DNA of 64,000 bases from Propionispira raffinosivorans DSM 20765 (GTDB taxonomy: Bacteria; Bacillota; Negativicutes; Selenomonadales; Selenomonadaceae), in assembly GCF_000381065.1 (NCBI RefSeq), contig NZ_KB905839.1, positions 186,001-250,000 on the forward strand, read 5' to 3'. The notes under the pieces are model-generated. The model searched no databases. It had not been told where the DNA came from and was given only the letters and a program-made list of their open reading frames with translations. Position 1 is the stretch's first letter; each line of letters begins with the position of its first letter. This document shows, piece by piece, positions 39,654 through 47,486 of the stretch. Made by a program: the position numbers and the translations under genes.

Positions 39654-40574
39654 ATGAAAATATTAATTACGGGCGGTGCGGGGTTTATTGGATCGCATTT
39701 AGTCGGAAAATTATTGAAAGAAAATTGCCAGGTGATGGTTTTAGATAATTTACACACGGGTCTTAAGGAAAATCTTCCGGAAGGAGTTCCTTTCATTGAA
39801 ATGGATGTGCGAGATGAAAATATCCTGACGGTATTTGCCAAAGAAAAATTTGATGCAATCGTGCATTTGGCAGGGCAGACGATGGTTAATGTTTCGGTTG
39901 ATGATCCGCAGTTTGATGCTGCGGTGAATATCCAGGGGACGATCAACATTTTGGAAGCGGCACGTAAGACGGGTGTTAAAAGGGTGATCTTTGCTTCGAC
40001 CGCAGCAGCCTATGGCGATGCAAAAGAGTTGCCAATCGGCGAAACAACGGCTCTTTCACCGTTATCATTTTATGGATTGAGCAAGGTCACCGTTGAACGT
40101 TATTTGAAACTTTATCATGAAATATTCAATTTGGATTATGTTGTGCTGCGATTTGCTAATGTCTATGGCGAACGTCAGGGCGATGGTGGCGAAGGCGGTG
40201 TCATCAGTATCTTTACGAAACGAATTGCAAGTGGCAAATCCATTACGATTTATGGTGATGGCGGACAGACAAGGGACTTTGTCTATGCTGGTGATATTGC
40301 CGCAGGGATTTATTGTGCGCTTCAGACTGATAACGTGAATACAGCTTATAATTTGAGTACTCAGACGGAAGTCAGCGTAAATGCAATGGTTGCTTTGTTT
40401 GATGAAATAACAGGAAACCATGTCGTACCACTTTATGAAAGGGCTAGAAAAGGTGATATTTATCGTTCGGTTTTATCAAATGCGAAAGCAATCACTGGGC
40501 TTGGCTGGAACCCGGTTATGTCACTGGCGGAGGGACTTAAGCGAACCTATCATTCATTTAATCAACAAAAATAG
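39654..40574 (+). CDS. NAD-dependent epimerase/dehydratase (UDP-glucose 4-epimerase-like)
   Basis: 306 residues, extended SDR. Rossmann motif GGAGFIGSH, NAG-type LAGQTMVNVSVDDP, catalytic S-T-A (FASTAAAYGD) and YGLSK. The length and substrate end (ARKGDIYRSVLSNAKAI) match short GalE-type epimerases. Supplies UDP-galactose or a related sugar for surface polysaccharide. Own terminator follows at once. Confidence 0.88.
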   Translation: MKILITGGAGFIGSHLVGKLLKENCQVMVLDNLHTGLKENLPEGVPFIEMDVRDENILTVFAKEKFDAIVHLAGQTMVNVSVDDPQFDAAVNIQGTINILEAARKTGVKRVIFASTAAAYGDAKELPIGETTALSPLSFYGLSKVTVERYLKLYHEIFNLDYVVLRFANVYGERQGDGGEGGVISIFTKRIASGKSITIYGDGGQTRDFVYAGDIAAGIYCALQTDNVNTAYNLSTQTEVSVNAMVALFDEITGNHVVPLYERARKGDIYRSVLSNAKAITGLGWNPVMSLAEGLKRTYHSFNQQK

Positions 40575-40627
40575 AAAAAACTACCGAAATAAGAGCTCAA
40601 GTATAACTTATTTCGGTAGTTTTTTCT
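40575..40627 (+). terminator. Terminator after GalE-like gene
   Basis: AAAAAACTACCGAAATAAG pairs with 40607-40625 around a 13-nt loop, then T-run. Confidence 0.9.
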
Positions 40628-40732
40628 ATTTTTGGAATATTATTAGGGTATTAATATTGAAATATTTACAAAATTCTGTTATATTAATACATATAAGCAA
40701 ACAAATGTTCTTAATTTTAAGGGGGTTTTATT

Positions 40733-41251
40733 ATGCAAGACATGGTAGCAGCTGAAGAAATTGCGGCGATTTTACCTCGTTACACAGAACTTGGAGATTG
40801 TTCGGTTTTGCATGCGTGTGACGGCAGTGAAGTCGTTGTGCCATTACGGGTTAAAACAGTAGTACACCGCCTGGTACGGCGTGAATGTAAAGATATTTAT
40901 TTACTGGAGGAGCAGGCACGAAAGTTAACAAAAGGTAAAAACTGGATGCCACTTGTTTTAGGCCCCGATCTGGTGCTGGTAGCTCTTAAAGTACGTAATC
41001 CTAAAATAAATGGCGATGTGACGGCAGGGTTTTTTAATTATTGTCAAATTAACGACTTAGAAGAAAATGGCCGCCGAACGGTTCTCTGTATGAAGAATGG
41101 ATGTTCGTTTAAGGTCTTGTGGAATAGGCAGACAGTCGAGGAGCATCTGCGAAACGCTTTATTGGTTTTGGCAATGGAGCAACGCTATTTGGATCGATTG
41201 GCTATTCATTATTTGGAAAAACGCTGGGCTCTGTCATCCGTGCTCAATTGA
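40733..41251 (+). CDS. ComK-like protein (tentative)
   Basis: 172 residues, no signal peptide or membrane segment. By eye its length and pattern follow ComK: N-terminal EIAAILPRYTELGDCSVLHA strand region, a middle segment KGKNWMPLVLGPDLVLVALK where ComK has its DNA-contact region, and a strand RRTVLCMKNGCSFKVLWNRQ with the NG turn. I judge homology possible but not proven. AGGGGG lies upstream. Its last 18 bases overlap the convergent sigma-factor gene. If real, it would be a competence-type activator beside a sigma factor. Confidence 0.4.
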   Translation: MQDMVAAEEIAAILPRYTELGDCSVLHACDGSEVVVPLRVKTVVHRLVRRECKDIYLLEEQARKLTKGKNWMPLVLGPDLVLVALKVRNPKINGDVTAGFFNYCQINDLEENGRRTVLCMKNGCSFKVLWNRQTVEEHLRNALLVLAMEQRYLDRLAIHYLEKRWALSSVLN

Positions 41252-41794
41252 GTTCAGCCATTGGCGCAGCGTGTTTAATGCTTTTTTTTGTAGTGAAGCA
41301 ATGGCTTGTTGGGAAAGATGCATGAGCAAGGCTGTTTCTTTTTGTGTTTTGTCATGAATAATTGTTTGCCAGAGTACCTGTTTTTGTTTTAGGGGGAGTT
41401 GTGTAAGTAATGCTTGCATATCAATTTTATCGATGATGCTATTGGTGTTTCCCGTGGGGCTGACGAGTTGGTCTAAGATAGTTTGACCGGCTGTTTCGTA
41501 TTCGGTGGATAATTCACGCTGCCAGTTACGGCGGTTTTGTTTAAAAAGAGTACGGATATCGCCATAGATTTTAGCTTTGGCATAACCGGCAAAGGGGATA
41601 TTGCGTGACAAGTTGTAGTCTTTGACTGCTTCTAAGAAGCTTATATAAGCTTGCGATAAAGCATCTTCACGAATCGAGGCTAAATGTGCCTGCCAGGCAG
41701 CTTTGTGTAGTAAGGGCTGGAATTGATCGAGTAAATTTAAGACAGCTTGTGGATCGCCTGTTTGGGCTTTTTGAACAAGAAGTTCTGTTTTCAT
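41234..41794 (-). CDS. Short sigma-70-family RNA polymerase sigma factor
   Basis: 186 residues. Region 2 (about 10-95: EDALSQAYISFLEAVKDYN, IPFAGYAKAKIYGDIRTLFK) binds the -10 element and core polymerase. Region 4 (about 125-180: TQLPLKQKQVLWQTIIHDKT, then ETALLMHLSQQAIASLQKKA) is a weak HTH for the -35. Region 3 is absent, as in ECF or YvrI/SigO-like factors. No anti-sigma gene is adjacent. It is a candidate for the promoter element shared by yvrJ and the DUF1659 gene at 7.9 and 9.6 kb. Confidence 0.82.
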   Translation of the reverse strand: MKTELLVQKAQTGDPQAVLNLLDQFQPLLHKAAWQAHLASIREDALSQAYISFLEAVKDYNLSRNIPFAGYAKAKIYGDIRTLFKQNRRNWQRELSTEYETAGQTILDQLVSPTGNTNSIIDKIDMQALLTQLPLKQKQVLWQTIIHDKTQKETALLMHLSQQAIASLQKKALNTLRQWLNSIEHG

Positions 41795-42042
41795 AGTCTC
41801 ACCTTTTGAGAGACCGGTTTCTCGTAAATTAGCGCTTGGTTATAGAGTACTATAGAGTTTCTTTTACGACAAAACTCGACTAAGGTCTAAATGGTTCTCG
41901 TATTAAGCTGAGTTGAATGAATTTTCTCTGTAGCGCGGCTAAGTAAAAAATAGATTGGCAGTCAATTCTCGATTATCCGTAGATGTGGTATACTTAATAA
42001 AGGTAGAGAGCTTTTTTGAAATTTTGAAATGAGGTGGTTACT

Positions 42043-42879
42043 ATAAAAATTTTAGTAACAGGGGTAACCGGACAGCTTGGTTACGATGTGGTACAAGAAC
42101 TTATAAAACGAAATATTGAGTGTGTGGGAACGTCAAGTAAAGATTTTGATATTCGTGATGCAGCAGCAACGCTGGACTTCATCGAAACGTATGCTCCGGA
42201 TGCTGTCGTGCATTGTGCAGCTTATACGGCGGTTGATAAAGCCGAAGATGAACCTGCTGAGTGTATGGAAATTAATGAAGCTGGTACGCGAAATATCGCA
42301 CTTGCCTGTAAAAAGATTCATGCGAAGATGGTTTATCTGAGCACCGATTATGTATTTCCGGGAATTGGCAGCTGGTATCATGATATTGAAACCGCAACAG
42401 CACCGCTGAACGTATATGGAAAAAGTAAATTAGCTGGTGAAAAGATTGTGCAGGATATACTGGATGCGTATTTTATAGTTCGTATTTCTTGGGTATTTGG
42501 TAAAAATGGCAGCAATTTTGTAAAAAGCATGCTGCATTTAGCGCAAGATCATACAGAACTTGCTATTGTGGGGGATCAAGTTGGTTCGCCTACATATACG
42601 GTTGATTTGGCAGTACTGTTGTGTGACATGCTTGCAACAGAGGCTTATGGCATATACCATGCTGCCAATGAAGGAATCTGCTCGTGGGCAGAATTTGCTG
42701 AAGAGATTTTCCGCTTGGCTGATCGTCCGATTCATGTCAAAGCGATACCTTCTTCGGATTATCCCACGAAGGCATTGCGTCCGTTGAATTCTCGTTTGGA
42801 AAAAGGAAAATTAGTACAAGCTGGTTTTCATCGTTTACCAGTTTGGCAGGATGCGGTTAAACGTTATCTGGAAAGTTAA
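42043..42879 (+). CDS. rmlD: dTDP-4-dehydrorhamnose reductase
   Basis: About 279 residues. Rossmann motif GVTGQLGYDV, catalytic STDYVFPG and NVYGKSKLAGE (tyrosine-lysine pair), WVFGKNGSNFVKSML. It makes dTDP-L-rhamnose for cell-surface glycans. No ATG exists at the expected start: after GAGGTGG and a 5-nt gap comes ATA AAA ATT TTA, where homologues have MKILVTG. Either AUA initiates, or the in-frame GTG at 42034, inside the ribosome site, is used (281 residues). rmlABC are not in the window. Confidence 0.9.
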   Translation: MKILVTGVTGQLGYDVVQELIKRNIECVGTSSKDFDIRDAAATLDFIETYAPDAVVHCAAYTAVDKAEDEPAECMEINEAGTRNIALACKKIHAKMVYLSTDYVFPGIGSWYHDIETATAPLNVYGKSKLAGEKIVQDILDAYFIVRISWVFGKNGSNFVKSMLHLAQDHTELAIVGDQVGSPTYTVDLAVLLCDMLATEAYGIYHAANEGICSWAEFAEEIFRLADRPIHVKAIPSSDYPTKALRPLNSRLEKGKLVQAGFHRLPVWQDAVKRYLES

Positions 42880-42888
42880 AGGTTTTGT

Positions 42889-43359
42889 ATGAGAAGAATT
42901 TTATGTATTGTACTAGCAGCTGCTGCAACGTTTATGATTTTTCATTATTCGTCTGAGACCTCAGCTGTATCAACGCAGACCAGTCAATTTGTTTTTAATG
43001 AATTGAATGAAATAGCGCATGCGCTTGGTGTATCTTTTGATTTTTTGGATGGTTCACCCATTCGTAAGGATGCTCATTTTACAGAATATTTTTTGCAGGG
43101 AATTTTTTTATGTGCTGCTTTTAGCCTTTGCAGTTTAAAACGGCGAACTTATCTGGGGTATGTTTTGTTTTTTTGTTTGTTTACTGCAGTCTGTGATGAA
43201 TATTTACAGCTTTTTTCGCCGGGACGTTCATCGGAAATAGCGGATGTGCTTCTGGATTTCAAGGGAAGTAGCAGCGGTATCTTGTTTTTTTTGTTGATGC
43301 AATCCATATGGCAGCGCTGGCAATGCCGGAAGCGGTCTCGACGTCGAAATAGGTGGTAA
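42889..43359 (+). CDS. VanZ-family membrane protein
   Basis: 156 residues, four hydrophobic segments. Family motifs: KDAHFTEYFLQG and DEYLQLFSPGRSSEIADVLL followed by DFKGSSSG. Inner membrane; VanZ proteins confer low-level teicoplanin resistance in some hosts, but most homologues have no known role. It is 9 nt from rmlD, so co-transcribed. GGTTTTG is a poor ribosome site, suggesting translational coupling. Confidence 0.88.
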   Translation: MRRILCIVLAAAATFMIFHYSSETSAVSTQTSQFVFNELNEIAHALGVSFDFLDGSPIRKDAHFTEYFLQGIFLCAAFSLCSLKRRTYLGYVLFFCLFTAVCDEYLQLFSPGRSSEIADVLLDFKGSSSGILFFLLMQSIWQRWQCRKRSRRRNRW

Positions 43360-43366
43360 TCATAAG

Positions 43367-43403
43367 AAGGTGTTCTTCTCAATGGAGGAGAACGCCTTTT
43401 TGT
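43367..43403 (+). terminator. Terminator after vanZ
   Basis: AAGGTGTTCTTCTC (43367-43380) pairs with GAGGAGAACGCCTT (43385-43398), G-U pairs included, then TTTT. Confidence 0.8.
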
Positions 43404-43481
43404 ATGGAATAAACACAAAGTAGGAAACATTGGTTAGCTTGCAATCAATTCAAAGAAAATTTGCCAAGTGAAAAGAGCATT

Positions 43482-43593
43482 TTATATAATGCATTAAAGA
43501 AATTATATCTAGCCTATTCGTTTATCAGGAATTGGATATAGGTATACCCCTCCGGACGATTGCCATGTATAATATTTAATGCAGTTTATATAG
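43482..43593. repeat. Small palindromic interspersed element, copy A
   Basis: About 112 bp with imperfect terminal inverted repeats (TATATAATGCATTAAA against TTTAATGCAGTTTATATA). The core has CTAGCCTATT, CAGGAATTGGATATAGG and GACGATTGCCAT, shared with copies B and C. Lies just upstream of the gene at 43623. Confidence 0.7.
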
Positions 43594-43622
43594 GATTGAA
43601 GATGTTGATTTTGGAGGAAACA

Positions 43623-44666
43623 ATGAAAGAAAGTTTTTTGACGTATTTTAAAGCGTATGGAAGAAAAATAATTTCGTTGACCGAGTTAGAAAAAATTTGT
43701 CCAGCTCCGTACTCGTATGAGGAGTTTTGTGATGTGATACAATCTTTCGTTAAGACTGGTATTTTATCAGACTATGGAGCGAAACATGGTTCTTATCGTG
43801 AGGGGGTCTTATGCCAAAAATATCGAATTAATCTTTCCCGATTAATCCGTGATGACAGAGAAAAATTGCAGCGTGAGATGATCCAAATGCAGGTATCCCA
43901 TTTGATGGATTTATCTTATTATTTTAAAGCCAGCTGGATTGAGTGGAAAAAAGATAAACCACAGCTAAAAAAAATTGCTGATTATTTGAAATTGTATGGG
44001 TTTCCGCGTGATGAAGTGACGGAGCAGGAAAGGTCTTATCAGATTTTTGGTGATGAACAGGTTTTACTGCAAGGCGGGATGACTTTGTTGGAAAAATTAA
44101 ATTTGCAAGAAAAAATGCGAATTACGAATTGTCCCGATCCACTTATGGTCGCAATCAATCCGTCGGTTCTTTTAAAAGATGCACACCGGCATTTGATTGT
44201 AGAAAACAAAGCTGTTTATTATGCGCTGCTGCCAATTTTACCAGAAACTGAATTTTCATCCCTTACTTTTGGCGGGGGCTGGAAAATCATCGGGAATCTT
44301 TTTGTATTACCACGTCAGCTTGGACTAGCCGGGCAGCAGCATTTTTTTTATTATTTTGGCAATTTGGATTTAGAGGGAATTGCGATTTGGTATGGACTGC
44401 AGGCAAAACTGCCGGTGCAGCTGGCTATGCCATTTTATCGAGAATTGTTTAACATGGATTGTTCATCAGGCAAGGTCGAGCAGAGCGTGAATTGCCAGGC
44501 ACTGGATGCATTTTGTGAAGCTTGGGATGAGCTGGATGCCAGGCGGATTCGCCGAATGCTGCTGCGGGATCATACGTATTATCCGCAGGAATGTTTGACG
44601 AAAGAGCAGCTGGTCTTGTGTTGGCATAAGTTAACTGTGGAGACGCAGCAGGATTTATTCCAATAA
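43623..44666 (+). CDS. JetD-like/DUF2220 TOPRIM-domain protein (orphan)
   Basis: 347 residues from the ATG at 43623 (GGAGG 5 nt upstream). N-terminal winged-helix-like region (about 1-60), helical middle, and a C-terminal TOPRIM-like domain: HLIVENKAVYYALLPIL supplies the glutamate, GGGWKIIG the glycine turn, and YYFGNLDLEGIAIWYGLQ the usual DxD with the first aspartate replaced by asparagine. This matches the nuclease subunit JetD of Wadjet plasmid-defence systems, but jetA, jetB and jetC are absent. Activity may be altered by the missing aspartate. Recognition is by motif only. Confidence 0.55.
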   Translation: MKESFLTYFKAYGRKIISLTELEKICPAPYSYEEFCDVIQSFVKTGILSDYGAKHGSYREGVLCQKYRINLSRLIRDDREKLQREMIQMQVSHLMDLSYYFKASWIEWKKDKPQLKKIADYLKLYGFPRDEVTEQERSYQIFGDEQVLLQGGMTLLEKLNLQEKMRITNCPDPLMVAINPSVLLKDAHRHLIVENKAVYYALLPILPETEFSSLTFGGGWKIIGNLFVLPRQLGLAGQQHFFYYFGNLDLEGIAIWYGLQAKLPVQLAMPFYRELFNMDCSSGKVEQSVNCQALDAFCEAWDELDARRIRRMLLRDHTYYPQECLTKEQLVLCWHKLTVETQQDLFQ

Positions 44667-44667
44667 A

Positions 44668-44705
44668 AAAGAGCCGTTGTTTTCCAATCAAAAACAACGG
44701 CTCAG
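44668..44705. terminator. Bidirectional terminator between JetD-like and cupin genes
   Basis: GAGCCGTTGTTTT pairs with AAAACAACGGCTC; on the minus strand it is followed by a six-T run. Confidence 0.85.
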
Positions 44706-44711
44706 CAGTTT

Positions 44712-45065
44712 TTAGTTTTTATTTTTGATAATGAGGGCCATAAAAATCAGATTTCCTGTTTTTTCGGTATTTTCCAAACTATGTCCTTCACCGTCGGGGC
44801 AAAATGTTACATCGCCTGCTTTGACCGGTATATTCTTCCCATTATTGTTGTATGTACCTTGACCCGCGAGAATATAATAGGTTTCACTTTCGCTATGGTG
44901 AAAGTGATAGCCAAGTGAACAGCCTGGTTCAAGAATTACCTTGGCATAAAGACCGCATTGCCCTGCTAGTTCTTTTTCGCCAAGCAGTGGTTCAATGAGA
45001 ACATGTCCTTTGCCGCCAGCTTTTTTTTCACAATCTAAAATTTTTCTCTCGTTGAGTAATGCCAT
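44712..45065 (-). CDS. Small cupin-domain protein
   Basis: 117 residues, single cupin. Metal-binding histidines in GCSLGYHFHHSESETYYILA, second motif DVTFCPDGEGHSLENTEKTG. Such proteins are often isomerases or metal-dependent regulators; substrate unknown. AAGGGAG precedes the ATG at 11 nt. Single gene with copy B of the palindromic element 28 nt upstream. Confidence 0.88.
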   Translation of the reverse strand: MALLNERKILDCEKKAGGKGHVLIEPLLGEKELAGQCGLYAKVILEPGCSLGYHFHHSESETYYILAGQGTYNNNGKNIPVKAGDVTFCPDGEGHSLENTEKTGNLIFMALIIKNKN

Positions 45066-45093
45066 TTATAATCGATCTCCCTTATTTCTGATT

Positions 45094-45213
45094 CTATATA
45101 AGCTGCATTAAAGAAATTGCATCTAGCCTGTTAGGCTGCCATGAATGGGGTATAGGGTATACCACATTCCTGACGATTGTCGTATGAAATATTTCAATGC
45201 AACTTCTATATAG
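45094..45213. repeat. Small palindromic interspersed element, copy B
   Basis: About 120 bp with ends CTATATAAGCTGCATTAAAG and (reversed) CTATATAGAAGTTGCATTGA. Core CTAGCCTGTTAGGCT, GGGTATAGGGTATACC, CATTCCTGACGATTG. Lies between the divergent cupin and YdcF genes. Confidence 0.75.
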
Positions 45214-45265
45214 TATAGATTTCGCGAATGATTAAAAAATACCTTTGTAGAAAAAGGAGTATAGA

Positions 45266-46024
45266 ATGATTTATTTATTGAAATTTGGTGCAAGTTTTAT
45301 TTTGCCGCCCGGTATATTTTTTCTTAGTTTTATAATTTTGGCGATTTTTTTATGGCGTCGCAACGAGCATGCAATTGCCAGTGCTTTTATAGGTTTAACC
45401 TTTGTATTTTATCTATTGTCAACAAATTTAGTGGCCGATTCTTTGCTGGGGAATTTGGAGAGCATTTATGATCCTCCATCTGATCCTAAAGGCGATGTTA
45501 TTATTATGTTAGGCGGCGGTGCGACCAAGGATACACCAGATTTGGATGGAGCTGGGGGCCTGTCTGGCAGCCCGGCAAATCGATTGCTGACTGTGGTCCG
45601 TTTATATAATCGGCTGCATGTGCCGATCCTGGTATCCGGTGGACAGGTGTATGCAGATAGTGGTCGGGAAGCTGTAATTGCCAAACGGATGCTTTTGAGC
45701 TTGGGTGTTAAAGAGAGCGATGTTCTGGTTGAAGATCAGAGCCTCAATACACGACAAAATGCAAAATTTTCGCATGAAATTTTAAAAAAAAATATGTTGG
45801 TGGAGCCGATTTTAGTGACATCGGCGTTTCATATGGAACGAGCGGTTTTAGATTTCCAAAAAGAAAATGTTGTAGTGAAACCATTCCCGACAGATTATAT
45901 GGTGAATCGGGAACATGCTTTTCACTATAATAAATTGAGTCCATCAGCTGGGGCTTTGCAGGCGAATGCAATGGTTTTGCAGGAGAAACTGCGAACGTTG
46001 GTGACAAAATATCTAGAAAATTAA
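45266..46024 (+). CDS. YdcF/SanA-like DUF218 membrane protein
   Basis: 252 residues: two N-terminal membrane helices (about 5-55), then a DUF218 domain with DVIIMLGGGATKDTP, SGGQVYADSGREAVIAKRML and ILVTSAFHMERAV. Related proteins (ElyC, SanA) affect envelope and peptidoglycan precursors in diderms. AAAAAGGAG precedes the ATG. Monocistronic. Confidence 0.9.
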   Translation: MIYLLKFGASFILPPGIFFLSFIILAIFLWRRNEHAIASAFIGLTFVFYLLSTNLVADSLLGNLESIYDPPSDPKGDVIIMLGGGATKDTPDLDGAGGLSGSPANRLLTVVRLYNRLHVPILVSGGQVYADSGREAVIAKRMLLSLGVKESDVLVEDQSLNTRQNAKFSHEILKKNMLVEPILVTSAFHMERAVLDFQKENVVVKPFPTDYMVNREHAFHYNKLSPSAGALQANAMVLQEKLRTLVTKYLEN

Positions 46025-46047
46025 AAGGGGCGCAAAGCCTCTTTTTT
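46023..46047 (+). terminator. Terminator after the YdcF gene
   Basis: AAAAGGGGC pairs with GCCTCTTTT, short loop, then T. Confidence 0.7.
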
Positions 46048-46184
46048 ATAAATTTTATTTATGAAAGTTGCAAAAATCACCATTTATTCATATAAAAGAA
46101 TTGTCAAAAAATACTGGACATATAATACAAAATAATCTAAAATAAGAATTGTGAATGTTAAGTTTATTTAAATATGTAAAACGA

Positions 46185-46199
46185 TTTCGTAAAACGAAT
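46185..46199. promoter_or_regulatory. Dyad TTCGT-N3-ACGAA upstream of LacI-type regulator
   Basis: Inverted repeat inside AACGATTTCGTAAAACGAAT, about 70 nt before the regulator start. LacI-family sites are often palindromes of this kind, suggesting autoregulation. Confidence 0.4.
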
Positions 46200-46266
46200 C
46201 CTGAAATACAAGAATCTCTTTTCTGAGATAGTTTGATACGTTTTTTTTATGCTGGGAGTCTTGCTT

Positions 46267-47280
46267 ATGGATCAAAAAAAAAGGAATATTACCATTGTTG
46301 ATGTTGCTGCGAAAGCGGGTGTATCAAAAACCACTATTTCTCGATATCTAAATGGTAAATTTGAATTTATGTCGAATGAATCAAAAAATAAGATTACGCA
46401 AGTCATTGAGGAGCTCGCCTATCGGCCTAATAATTTGGCTCGCAGTTTGAAATCGAAACGCAGCCGACTGATTGGTGTTATTGTTTCGGATATTACGAAT
46501 CCTTTTTCAGCAATTTTACTGAAAGGCATTGGTGACTGCTGTGAACGATATGGCTATGGTGTGCTGATTACGAATACAGATGATAATCCGAAAAAAGAGC
46601 GGGACTATATCTTATCCATGCTGGATCAGCGTGTGGAAGGTATTATCTTAAATACAACTGGCAAAAACAATGAATTTTTACAGCAATTAGCCCAGTCTGG
46701 CGTCACCATTATTTTGGCAGATCGTCCGATTGATACTCATATATTTGATGTAATTCGCACGGCGGATCGAGAGATCACGTTTACGGCATTACGGCATTTG
46801 AAAATGCGTGGTTTTACACGCGTTGGCTTTTTTTCTGAGCCTTTAGAAAATGGTACGCGGCTTAGACGCTGCCAAGCTTATCAAGATGCCTGTTATGAGA
46901 TTTTTGGCATAGAGCCGCAAGTTTATATTATCGATAAAACGGATACTCAAACTGGTGATGTACTATTAGAAGAATTTAGGCAGAAAAATCGTGGACAGCG
47001 TATGGCCGTTTACACTGGTAATGGCATAGCAACGTTGTATGTTGTTCAGACATTGAAGCGAATGGAAATTTCATTTCCAGATGAGATTGGTATTTGTGGT
47101 TTTGATAATTGGGATTGGACAGATTTAGTGGATGGCGGGATTACAGTGGTGGCGCAGCCATCCTATAGAGTTGGACGTGAGTGTGTAAAGAGAATGATGT
47201 TCAGGCTGCATCGCAATCATAATGCGGCGCCGCGGAGAATTGAACTTCCCTGTGAGCTGGTGATTCGCAATTCAACTTGA
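46267..47280 (+). CDS. kdgR: LacI-family regulator, probable KdgR
   Basis: 337 residues from the ATG at 46267 (GGGAG 8 nt upstream; ATG 46249 lies ahead of it). LacI HTH at about 8-55 (ITIVDVAAKAGVSKTTISRY, hinge ELAYRPNNLARSLKSKRSR). Periplasmic-binding-like effector domain follows (LIGVIVSDITNPFSAILLKG, ICGFDNWDWTDLVDGGITVV). It lies immediately upstream of kdgK-kduI-kduD-kdgT-eda and resembles KdgR of Bacillus, so the effector is probably 2-keto-3-deoxygluconate. Confidence 0.88.
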   Translation: MDQKKRNITIVDVAAKAGVSKTTISRYLNGKFEFMSNESKNKITQVIEELAYRPNNLARSLKSKRSRLIGVIVSDITNPFSAILLKGIGDCCERYGYGVLITNTDDNPKKERDYILSMLDQRVEGIILNTTGKNNEFLQQLAQSGVTIILADRPIDTHIFDVIRTADREITFTALRHLKMRGFTRVGFFSEPLENGTRLRRCQAYQDACYEIFGIEPQVYIIDKTDTQTGDVLLEEFRQKNRGQRMAVYTGNGIATLYVVQTLKRMEISFPDEIGICGFDNWDWTDLVDGGITVVAQPSYRVGRECVKRMMFRLHRNHNAAPRRIELPCELVIRNST

Positions 47281-47311
47281 TTTTTATAATAGAAACCGAT
47301 AAACGGAATTG

Positions 47312-47445
47312 TTATATAAGTTGCATTACATGTTTTATATGGCAATCGTCAGGAATTGGGTATAGGGCTCCGTGGCGTTACGTAGGAAGCAAACGATGCC
47401 CTATACCCAATTCCTGAGCCTAATAGGCTGGATGCAATTTATAGT
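47312..47445. repeat. Small palindromic interspersed element, copy C
   Basis: About 134 bp, inverted relative to A and B. Contains a perfect 20-bp inverted repeat, TCAGGAATTGGGTATAGGGC (47349-47368) with 47398-47417, loop 29 nt, plus AGCCTAATAGGCT. Ends resemble TTATATAAGTTGCATT. Lies between kdgR and kdgK, so it may separate their transcripts. Confidence 0.8.
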
Positions 47446-47486
47446 TTGAATTTTTGTGAATATACATTATCTAAGGAGGTAAAATT

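Noticed and set aside
46101..46126. TTGTCA and TATAAT as a promoter for the LacI-type regulator
   Set aside because: The spacer is 14 nt, too short for a sigma-70 promoter.
43482..47445. Interpretation of the three repeats as a CRISPR array
   Set aside because: The copies are about 1.5-2.2 kb apart, palindromic, in both orientations and separated by genes; no spacer pattern or cas genes.
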